Below are positions 49,305 through 59,800 of a stretch of DNA of 64,000 bases, in pieces; position 1 is the stretch's first letter, and each line of letters starts with the position of its first letter. Under the pieces are notes generated by a model. That model ran no database searches. It was given only the letters and a program-made list of their open reading frames with translations, and had not been told where the DNA came from. The stretch spans positions 94,946-158,945 of the forward strand of contig LUCM01004824.1 of the NCBI GenBank assembly GCA_008360955.1. The letters are read 5' to 3'. A program made the position numbers and the translations under genes. The stretch is from Fasciolopsis buskii. Its lineage: Eukaryota > Platyhelminthes > Trematoda > Plagiorchiida > Fasciolidae.

Positions 49305-49741
49305 TTCCATTAGAATGTGTCTGACAACCGAAATGGTGCATCTGCCGTGCTAGTAACAAGTAAGAACATCACCTGAACCGGGAATGCACATAAAGCACTT
49401 TGAAGACATACAAATCCTTGTTTCTGATGCGAACGCATTTCACTATTATCATTCACCTGGGAAATAAAATACTGTAGCCTCCGAAATGGCAGTTTTTTCT
49501 CACGCATAGGGGAAAATCTGAATGAGTTAGAATTACTTCACATGGTAATTGATCATTCAGCCAATGGAACAGAACTCGGACACTGGTAAAGCCAAACAAA
49601 CGGAATATGCCACCGACTACCAACACAGTACCCGTAGCGCAGCGTTAATTCGAAAAAGCGAAGAAGTTGCCTACAACATGTGTTGCTTTCGCAGACACGG
49701 GTGCTGGAAAGTGAGCAAGAAAGCTGTTTGAAGTCTCTGTT
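49305..49741 (+). repeat. 437-bp inverted duplication, arm 2
   Basis: Partner of 47887-48323. The right end falls inside the intact exon 49695-49799, which makes this arm the likely original. Confidence 0.9.
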
Positions 49742-49799
49742 CCAGCATGGAACCTACTTTGAACATATTGGCAAGCTCACTCGTCACCGCTATCTCGAT
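49695..49799 (+). CDS. Internal exon, unrecognised protein
   Basis: The acceptor CTTTCGCAG (ending 49694) and donor GTAAGA (from 49800) enclose 105 bases, 35 codons in phase 0 at both ends. The peptide begins TRVLESEQESCLKSLF and ends GKLTRHRYLD. It is charged, with no membrane segment, and looks like ordinary globular or helical protein. I do not recognise the family and see no sister exons nearby. The 5' half of the exon is copied in the inverted duplicate upstream. Confidence 0.45.
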
Positions 49800-49804
49800 G
49801 TAAG

Positions 49805-50388
49805 AACGTTATGCGACGATTGCCTTGCACATTTTCATTGCGAGTTTAGTGTTATGGAGCAACGAGACGGCCGTGGATGCACAATTACATATGCATCACC
49901 AAATTTTCTCCCGAATTATAGCTCCTTTCTGATAGGTTAAAACCTGCTAGAAAGATTTAGTAAATTTCAACAGGTAAGCTTTTACACCATTTCAGTCTTC
50001 TTGATATTTCTGTAGATTAAAAACTAGTTACCGAAAAAGCTGCGATCATATCGGATTTGTTGATTGGCTCAGCGATACTGATGCATCATTCGAATCCTCT
50101 CCAATGAATTTGCCGTGCAGCATTTGATACCATTACGGCGAAGCATCGATCATTATTGAACTAGAGACTTTTCATTTGTTGATTTCTGAATAATCCAATA
50201 AACTTGTATTTGACTCCCTGACGATCAGTGGCTAAACTAAAAAATTGCGGATTCTGGCCAAAGTTTGATGGAAAAAGGTGAAGCTAAACACGCTGTGCAA
50301 ACAAGCCTATGGTGTCAGATTTCATTCAGCGTTTTCCCCCTTTGATTTTCGTCTTCGGTTAAAGAGCTTCTGCCATTTTAAAACTTAC
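49805..50388. other. No recognised feature
   Basis: AT-rich with no usable frame. Probably intronic to one of the adjacent exons. Confidence 0.4.
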
Positions 50389-50707
50389 CCAAAAATATAA
50401 CAGCCATATACCAAACCAGCACTATTTTACGAGGCATTCCGGTTGACAAAGTCACAAAAAATATGGTGATTAGCACTATGCTGAAAATCCATTCCTCCGG
50501 AAGAACATAGCAGGGTTTGTCGAATGACATTTTCACTAACCGATCAAAGAATCCATCGGCCACAAGAATGACAAAAAGGATGAACGGTAAAAAATTCTCG
50601 ACATTCTGTGACAGTTTGGGCACAACCAATTGGGAGGTACAATCTATTCGTGAGTATTTCGATAAATAGGGGCATATACACGCCCCGGTTTTCAGTCCTT
50701 CAAGCAT
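50389..50707 (-). CDS. First coding exon of a membrane protein, possibly sphingosine-1-phosphate phosphatase-like
   Basis: An ATG at 50707 in good context (GAACCATGC) opens 106 codons that end at a strong donor (GTAAGT from 50388) in phase 1. After a 38-residue N-terminus there are three hydrophobic segments: about residues 40-55 (LPFILFVILVADGFF), 73-90 (WIFSIVLITIFFVTLS) and 96-106 (IVLVWYMAVIFLG). The last part, GMPRKIVLVWYMAVIFLG, resembles the RRLxxIWVLVMYxGQ segment just before the phosphatase motifs of S1P phosphatases (ER enzymes of the PAP2 fold). The catalytic motifs would lie in later exons, which I did not find. The match is short and the N-terminal part differs, so the family call is tentative. 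Confidence 0.4.
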
Positions 50708-50714
50708 GGTTCTA

Positions 50715-53700
50715 TCCCGGCCTGTCTGCGTTCACCTGTTCGCCCTACTTGGGATGATTCTGTCAACTAGAGTTTCTTGTCCTGAAGTTTGCAAACCAGC
50801 AACCAATCAGACAAGTGTTTTTAATCGGATTAGTAAATATGAACAACTGTTATCCATACTCTAAGCCTTCGAATGTCAACTTAGGAAGTACTCCATTAGA
50901 TAAATAGAGAAATCAAGTGCGATGACATTGCGGATTGAGGCATTTCAAGTAAGAAAGCATTAAACTCATTAGAAAAGCAGAAATATGGATGGCATCGATC
51001 TCCAACCAACATTAGGCCGAGATTCGAAACACGTGGATATCGCCAAATCTAAATCTATTACCAGCAAAGATTAACATAATTTAAATACGTTAGTTTGTAT
51101 AACATCCTAAGAGACTTAGTTGACGATTCGTAAATTGGGTCACAGAACCTGACCGCCCAAATTTGGTCCATCAAATTCATTGGGAAGAAAATGTCCGTAG
51201 GAGAGTATGAGAAAACTCTCCCTAATGCACTGACTAGTAATATTGAAATAAAAACATGGTCAAATTTACCCCTTCTAGAATACGAGAGGCTACCTGATGC
51301 AATTCGAAAATAGCTTTACGGCCTCGACCATATGACCCAAGCTGGAGCCACAAGTTATCGCCTGATCACCAACGCCAAGCAAATTTGATCCCGACTAATA
51401 CTTGCTATCGAGTTTTGTGGTTTTGTGTCTCCGAATACATCAGTATGGTCAGGAGTGGGAGTATCTGATGCTCCGAAATGGTTAGTCACCTTGAGCGTTC
51501 CTGTAAATGTTCTAGGATCACCATGTGCCTCAGTGAGACAACACTGAGGAAATTTCACTCACTGGCTTCTCGTGTGGAGAACGTTTCCATCAAAGAGCGA
51601 GAACTAAAGTGAACGCTCAGTGCTCTGCACCGACTTAGCTGAGATTTGGGATTCGGTTTAGGAGAATTAGGTAAACCTGGACTCCACACCAACCACAGAT
51701 GGCGCATAAACCATACGGTGCCATGGTCACCAGAATCCATGGTTAAAGAGTACAGTGGGTGCCAAGATTGCCTAGAATAGTCCGAAACATGCATGAACAG
51801 AAAAAGCAGCTACCGGCCCCCACTGAACTACGGGGTTTTCATATCGCTCGGCTATGTCCTGTAGGTACGATCGCTAAATCAAGGCTAACGAAATTCGAAT
51901 AAAAGCATGAATGCTGATTGATTTATAGACAAGTCCTGTTCCAGGCGAACAAATGACACACTGCGAATGGCATGTGCTAATGCAATTTGAACAAACGATC
52001 AATATAACCCAGTGTAGTAATTCAGCGGGTAAAGAATTTGGGGAAGTAAGGCGCGAGCAGCTTCCGTGAGTGGTGTCCATTCCCGTTGACATCAACAATT
52101 TGAAAAATAGGTGGATTCTTTTAAAATTTATCGAATTTGCCAAACCGTATTTTGAAATGTGATATATTGCTTTTGTGACCAACTTTACCTATTTCTTAAA
52201 CACATACCAACCAAATACGATCCCACTGTTTATTTCTATTTAGATGCGACTTTCGACAGATATTTTTCTAGGATGCCGTCAAGAACCTCAATGTCTAGGC
52301 GATAATGACGTTCGCGAACTATTATATCAATCGGAATAAAGCATATAACGACATCTAAGTTGGATCATTTGTTTGATGTCAGTCCTGGTGTATGATCTTT
52401 TTCTGAAAACCACGAAAGCAGACTCTATTTAATACTTTCTAGTCGGCTCGATCGAAGAGGCTTTCGACTTGTTTGAAAGACGGTGAAAATACTTGCGAAA
52501 CAAACAAAGAGAGAGAGGCACAGATTCGCGCAAATCATCCGAAAACACAGGCCGGAGATTGTATTGTCGTTAAACGACCGACAATTGGGACTATATGACA
52601 GGAACACTTGTAGTTAGTGATCTCTATCGAGTGAGCGGTATTGCAAAAATTCTCCATTGGTAGCTTCCGTTTATATTGTTTCTCTGTTGACCATCAATCG
52701 GCAGGTAATTGCTGTGTTGTGCGCTCTAGCAGGAGTACACAAAGTAGACTAAAGATAAGTGCATCTCAAACCATATGACGGGATACGTAGCCCCTGGATG
52801 CACAACAAACAAAGAATCTATGAACTAACAGGATAGTAACATACAATGATGATGATGATGATGGAAAAATGGTGTAAACTCGGGCCTTCAAGACCTTTAG
52901 CCACACAACACTGGCGAACAAATCGGAGCCCCGTTAAGTGAGCAGTCACAAGAAATATAGCACTGGGTTCTAACACCTAGTTTGCCCACTTCCAAGAGAT
53001 AGAGAGGAGAGCAACACAGAGCATTCGTACGTTTATCGGAGACAGGTTGCAACTAAGTGTCAAAAATGAACTACATAATACTGAAAATAATGGGACGAGT
53101 GCCACCGTCAGCAATAACTTCACTATAGTGTTCAGGAGAACACTGAAAACTTTACATCCATCAAGAACCACTGATGGTCGATCCCTCCATATGAAAGCCA
53201 CGGAAGTCGCCTTGCAGACTTAGTTCTTCACATGGCTCGCCAAGTCACTCGAAGCGAGTATTTAGTCATACACTGACTAACGCACAATTAGAGTTTGGAA
53301 GAGGTATAGAGATTTCGAACCAACTCTTCCTGGAAGCCTGGTAACACAATTTAATCAACATACTGGATAATCCGAATCACGCTTAGACGCTAATGAAGAG
53401 CAAGCGATTCGATTAAAACTCGAGAAGCCAGAAACCAAATTAGGAGATTTGCAATTATGAATCCTTGTATGGGTATATCCATAGAAATAAAGGACTGCCC
53501 AGACGCAGACAACAGCACAAAGGTCTAGGATGTTAGTTTTTCACGTAAATTTCCAACTCATCCTCCCACAATATAAACACAGTGTGCTCAACTTTGCCTA
53601 TGTGAGTGATGATGATGAAACGCTAGCGACCCAAAGGAAAAGTTAAGCAAACAGGAATTTGCAAACATCAGTAAATAGAACATTAAAAAAAAGCAAAAAG

Positions 53701-53800
53701 GTTCGGTGAAATCTTCCATAAAACGTGTGAAGTTCATACTGTGTGAATCTTAAAAGAAGGCTCAATTTTGTCATGTTCAATGAAAGTCATTATAGAGTAC
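50715..53800. other. No recognised gene; one triplet repeat
   Basis: (GAT)n runs lie at 52844-52862 and 53608-53619; GAT triplets also end the LINEs of this window, so the first may mark an old LINE terminus. Minus-strand frames at 51355-51794, 51874-52182 and 52977-53201 have no domain. Any further 3' exon of the RIC-3 gene would lie here, but I could not identify one. Confidence 0.35.
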
Positions 53801-53804
53801 ATTA

Positions 53805-56800
53805 TTAAAAACAGGAATAAAAATGAGCAGACTGTCGTAGCTTACCAGACTCGTAATCACTACTCGGAACATCCTCCACTTCACAACAATCGTTGTCATC
53901 GACGGAATGATCACATTCCTGAGATGCGTCCGGCAGAACCTGACCTATCTCGTGGCAACGAGGTTGCGTGGTCCCCAGAAGATCCGCATCATATGCAAAA
54001 GTATCGGGTTCATCGACTTCGTTTGGCTCGGATTGTGCAACTATGTGTTCGGCTGCATCCATCGCATGTAGCAAACGCATCATTTGACGCTCGGTTTGTT
54101 CAAGACGAAGGCGTAATGAGGACAATTCCTCGTTGTCCACTGTATGAAAAAATGGGTTCGAGAGGAGAGGATTAAGATACCCTAACCACAGTCTTTTGTG
54201 ATGACATTCGAACATTGTTCAATAGTAAGCCCATGTACCGAGCGAAACATTAGTTACCTTCAGAACCTCGTTAAAATTCAAACAAGACCTTAATTAACAC
54301 TCAAAAAGTAATCGTGTGAAGGCGGAGCAGACATGTTTTGGTCATTCAGCATCTACATATAATGTCAACAGAGAAGAGAAAAAGAAATCCGGATTTTGAG
54401 GGGATAGTAAGTGATCGAGTCCACAGTAGTATATCTTACGCCAAAACACAAAATATTTCCCACTTGAAGCTGGAGAAAAAAAAATTTCCGGCAAGCATGA
54501 TTGGATTCAGGCACATCAGCAACGGAAATTTGATGACTTACATGGAAACCGACAAATGTATTTGATTGACTAGAATTTTTTAAGAAGGTTACCAGAACTG
54601 CTGTTCGGTATAAATTTGGATCGCGTTGTCATTTAATTCACTAAGGCAAATTTTGCTGACAGTTGAGCGTTGGCTGTACGACGGACAATGCTGACCGATT
54701 ACACTTGTTCTTAAGAGGGGCACATGTTTTTGAGTGGCCGGATTGATGTAACACTTCACAGTTACTGTCACGTGCTGACGGTCCTTATCGAGTTATTTTG
54801 AAGATAAGACCGATAATCCGGATCTTTAATTTCATAACATCCGATTCTTCGCTAACGGACAATTCAATTAAGTGTCCTGATTTTGGATGTTACCTCACGC
54901 ATTATAAAATCGTGAGTGGGAAAAACCGAAGCCCAACGATGGAGGTAAGATCATACAACCAAAAACGTTGGATTGTAACTGCATCACTGAAGATGCCACT
55001 GTTTTACACCTATTTCCTATTTCGCCAATCGTTCAGTGGGAATTTCATAAGACGCTGAGCAAAGAAAACAACACAGTATGACCAGGAATACCAGCTGATG
55101 TTTAGCCTAATCATGGTTTGAATCGTTAATTCCATCCGTTTGTCACTGTTGACTGGTCGGGCGAAACCTGCTATTACCACAGAAGCATGCAAGTGACACT
55201 GATTTCGTCTGCCCTGAGAATGGTTTACTCCAGTCAATCAATCTCTGTTACTCAGCTTGACTGTCCCTTTGACCGCAGCGAATTACAAGCGATCGTTCTA
55301 CCTGCTGTTTTTCCCATTTGCTTGTTTCTTTGCTTCCCCGCAGATGTGCTTAGACGATTTCTGTATTAACTAATGGATATCTGGATAAAACAACTGTTTG
55401 CATACGATGCATTTCTTATCATTCTGGACACGAATTATTGGTAGGGTTAATTCGGCTGACGATTTAAAAGGCGTTCATCCAACAGAACAGCCGTAGCATC
55501 ACGGGACATTTAGAGAATCCTCCAGTCCGACTAACTGCAATGCAGCACACGCCAGATTAAAGCAATGCAACTGGCAATTTTACACTACCGTGATCAACAA
55601 TCCAATCTTGCCACAGACAACTGGATTCCAATCTATCAGCTCCACTCGCATACCGATGCATGAAAATAGAATATTCCAAGGGGTCAGTAACCCTCCGGTC
55701 TAGTTGAAGGAGGCTGGCGGATAGCAAAGAATACTTGTACGAAGAAAACCCCAAATGATATATTGAAGTAACTGATCCACTAGGTAGAGTCGAAGAACAG
55801 CAACATTATGATTCTATGTGCCAGAACACCAGAAGTTAGAAAAAAGAAATATCTACCACCATCCTGTACAGCCTCAACCGGATACTGAGATTCGATATCA
55901 TCAGGGCTAGATCCAATTTATCGGTCAAAAGAATAGCCTACATGATAAGCCATCAAAAAGTGTTTATGGTGGTCCATTGGAGCAGAACAATTGATTTTAT
56001 AAAGTAAGTCGAGTTTCACAACCACTTCAACTGATACACTTGCTTCCCAAATCCAAACAACCCCACCACAAACTGATCAATTATTGGAACAACCGTGGGC
56101 TATTGAGCTCAAAATCAGGTCATCTTACAACAGAAGACGGGCAGGCAGTATTCACAGCCGTTGGGTGATGAAATTCTGAAACGTTTGAAGGACCATGAAA
56201 TATGGACTGCTTTTTTCAAAGTTTTGTGAGCGCTGAGCCCAGCGCTCATAAAACTGGAAAAAATTCCAGCCTGGGCTAAAAAACATACAAATATTCAAAA
56301 TCGAACTAAGTTTATTTTCTTCAAATGGTTGAAGCCGACTCCAGTAGTGAAACAGTCAGAAAACAATGAGAATATGCACGGATTTTACGGTTTAGAATGA
56401 CGTTCAGGACTCTGATTGCTACCCACTGCCTGTCTATGAGAAAATTCACGATTGTACGAAGGACCCTGTATGGATAAACTGGATTTGGAAACAGACCACC
56501 CAAATACAAGAGACAGCAGCCTTAAAATTTCCTAACCAAACCAACTAGAATTTTACTAGTTTAGACATCAGAATGTGAATGGCTTAGCCAGCTTGAGAGA
56601 CGGAATTCAATGAGAGGTCTCGGCACTTTAACCTGTTTTGCACCGGACTAGTCACTGTTTTGAATGTTTGCTCCTCAATCAATCAACCCTAGTTCTAGTT
56701 TACTATCGTCCGTCCCCACTAGCTCAAGCGAGAACAAACCTTTTTTTAATTTACCGCTTACGTTTGGATACAACGGTTCTTGTGGTTCCATAGGGACACA

Positions 56801-59800
56801 AACATACGTATGTAAGGGATTAGTGAACTCACCGTCTTGATTTTCCATGCGATACAGCAACTCTTCTAGATCCCGTGGCAAACTTTTCGCGGAACGATAG
56901 ATATCCGGACATGTGCCTCCTGATCCGTAGGCAGCCGACCAATCGAAATGACCGGATGCGTCAGCTGGACAGAGAAACAAAAACGCACCGGACCACGCTA
57001 AGGAAAGGTGGCCTAGAAACCAGTCTTCAGAAGGAATCACCAGAGTTGCCGAAGGAAAGTCATCAACTCTTAGCAACACCATTAGTGAATGCTGAATTTT
57101 TGTTCAACACGTGTAGCCATATTATTCATTTTGAGGTGGCAGGAGGAGTCAGACGCAATGTAGAATGGAAAATCCAGTTATAGATTAACCACCCGACAGT
57201 CAACGCGTGGCATTAGCTTTTGAATTCGTTACTGGTTACATCAAGGTTCATCTTAACAAGACTACCACCAACCAACATCATCATTGTCGTTCAGCGTTAA
57301 ACAGCAAGGCAAGCCTCACTGACCACTGCCTTTCCCCCAAAGTTACACCTTTCTATAAAAGAGTGAATATCCAGAGGGAACAGGGAGTGAACCTACACAG
57401 GCGGGAAGACATAAGACGCTGCTGCAGCCAACATATGGAACAGTCTAACTGTACAAACGCACTCTGTCAATCATTCTAATTAGACAGAAAATAACAACAT
57501 GATCGCCATGTACACGGTTCATTGCCATATTCTTCAATGTCCCCAACCAACAAGATGAGAGACACCTACTTCACCTAAGTTCCCTGTACATCTTCTCATC
57601 CCGCGTTGCCACGTCATCTGTTGACATTCAGGTGGCTTCTTCCATTCAGTGGGAGGAACACAAAATAGGGCACGTTATGGTAGACGAATGTTCGACATAC
57701 GTAACACGTGACCTAACCAGTGCAGTCTCTTAAGGTTCATACGCTGAAACAAGGTATTCTGAGAACCAAAACCTAGTATTAGATTCCTGACCTCTACATC
57801 ACTCACTCGGTTACTCAATCCAATCCCAGCCATACTACGTAGACATCGGTCAAAAATCACTAGCCGACGAACACCGCCAACACGCACACTCCACGTCTCG
57901 CAACCATACAACAGAACTGAATGCATTACGGCAAGGTACACACGACCTTTCAACTTCAGTGAAATATCAGGCCGACGCCACAAGTGTTTCAGTCCAGCGT
58001 AAACTGCCCGAGCCTTGGATATACGCGTGTTTACCTCCACTCCCGAGCTACCATCATTCGACATGCAGCTACCAAAGTAGGTGAACAGTCCACAGTCGTT
58101 ATTTTCTCTCCATCCAGTATGAAGTTCGGCGCTGCTGTCGTCCAGTCCTGCAACAGCACTTTGCACTTTGAAGGTGCAAAGCACATGCCGAACCGAGCAA
58201 CCGATCTCGAAAGTCTATCTAGTGCCCGTTGTGCATGGTCCGCAGACTCGAACAGACACACGACGTCATTTGCGTAGTCCAGGTCACATTGCTTCCCTCC
58301 ATTTCCCAGTTCTACTCCTACATCCCGGAGACCTCCTAAAGCATTTTCCATCCCCTCGTCCATGACGAAGTTGAACAGATAAGGAGAGATGAGACACCCT
58401 TGTCGAACGCCACTAGTCGTTTCGAATATACTTCATAGATCGCCGTATAATCTCACGCGACCATAGGTATGCGAGTACAATGCTTGCAACAGGTTCACGA
58501 ACTTCGTTGCCATACCCTTCCGGTGGAAAGCACTGAGTAGTGCCGGTCGATCCACCGAGTCGAAAGCACCTTTAAAGTCGTGGGGTGGCGGTGCGTGTGG
58601 CGCGTTTCGAGTATCTGTCAGAAAGTGAATATCTGGTCGATGCAACCTCGACCTGGCCGAAATCCGACCTGTTGTTCGCACATATTACTCTCGCGAATCG
58701 GCGTCAAACGGCGCAGCATTATCGAAGCTAACACCTTAGTAACTATCGGAATTAAACTCATACCACGATGATTGCTGCAGTCACTCCATGTGCTCTTCTT
58801 GAAGATGGGTACAATCCGTGACTCACTCCACGATAACGGAATACGTTCCTCGTTCCATATATCATGAAGCAAGGAAGTAAGCGATTTCACCAGAGCTTCC
58901 CCACCTAATTTGAAAAGAATTGGGGGGAGATCGTCAGGACCGACCGCTTTTCTACTCCTCAGAAGCCGAATATTTGACTGCACTTCCAATTCCGTTGGGG
59001 ATCAGGGCCACACCTTCCAAGGATTCACAGCTCCAGACGTCAGTCAACATACGATAGCACGTGGCCAACTAAACTGATTCCTGAAGTGCTCACCCCAACA
59101 GTCGAGTCCTCGCTGTCCACCATGAATGAACTCTCTATTTCTATTACAGACGATTTCATTGAACGAAGTTCGCCACCCACCGCTGTCACGTACAGGCTTA
59201 AACAGTCTTTAGCTGTTACCTGAAGCGACTACTAATTCTATTTCTTCGGCCATCTTAAACCACTAGTTCTCAAGGTCATTATTTGGGCTTATCGTCGAGT
59301 GACGCTGCAGCTGTCGACGCATCGAATTCACCTCCTTGCAGTTAGGCAGGTGGCGCTTTGGTTCCATTAGACCCGGCGACCTTCACGAGATGAACGCTAA
59401 ATCTAGCGCCACAGGCGAAACATGCTGTCAAATGCGTCTCCCACTTGATTCGATCTCAGCGCTCATTTACATTCCTGCTCGGCGGGGTTCTTAGTTCCTC
59501 GGATAGTTTCTATTCATAGCTGGTGTGAATAGCAGAATCAGGCAGACGTTCGACAGTCAATCGGGTTTTTGGTCTGTGTCTATGGCCGTTGAGCTAGAGT
59601 AAAAATCGCATTAAACCCAGCTTATTGTCAGATTCGACGTACGTGGTCCAGTACGATCCACGGTCTTGGGCAGAACCGCACCAACGGTAGCTTATTGTGA
59701 TATGGTCGATCTGACTCCGACTACCTGTCGAGTTAGAGCGACATGCCATTGTGTGACGCGAACTTTGTCAGCAATTCGTACCAGGCAGAAACAAATGACT

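Noticed and set aside
51355..51794. Two adjoining minus-strand frames as a gene
   Set aside because: The frames do not join in phase at a splice pair, and the text resembles an unclassified repeat more than a protein.
58580..58771. Plus-strand frames across 57.9-60.2 kb
   Set aside because: Antisense shadows of the minus-strand LINE.
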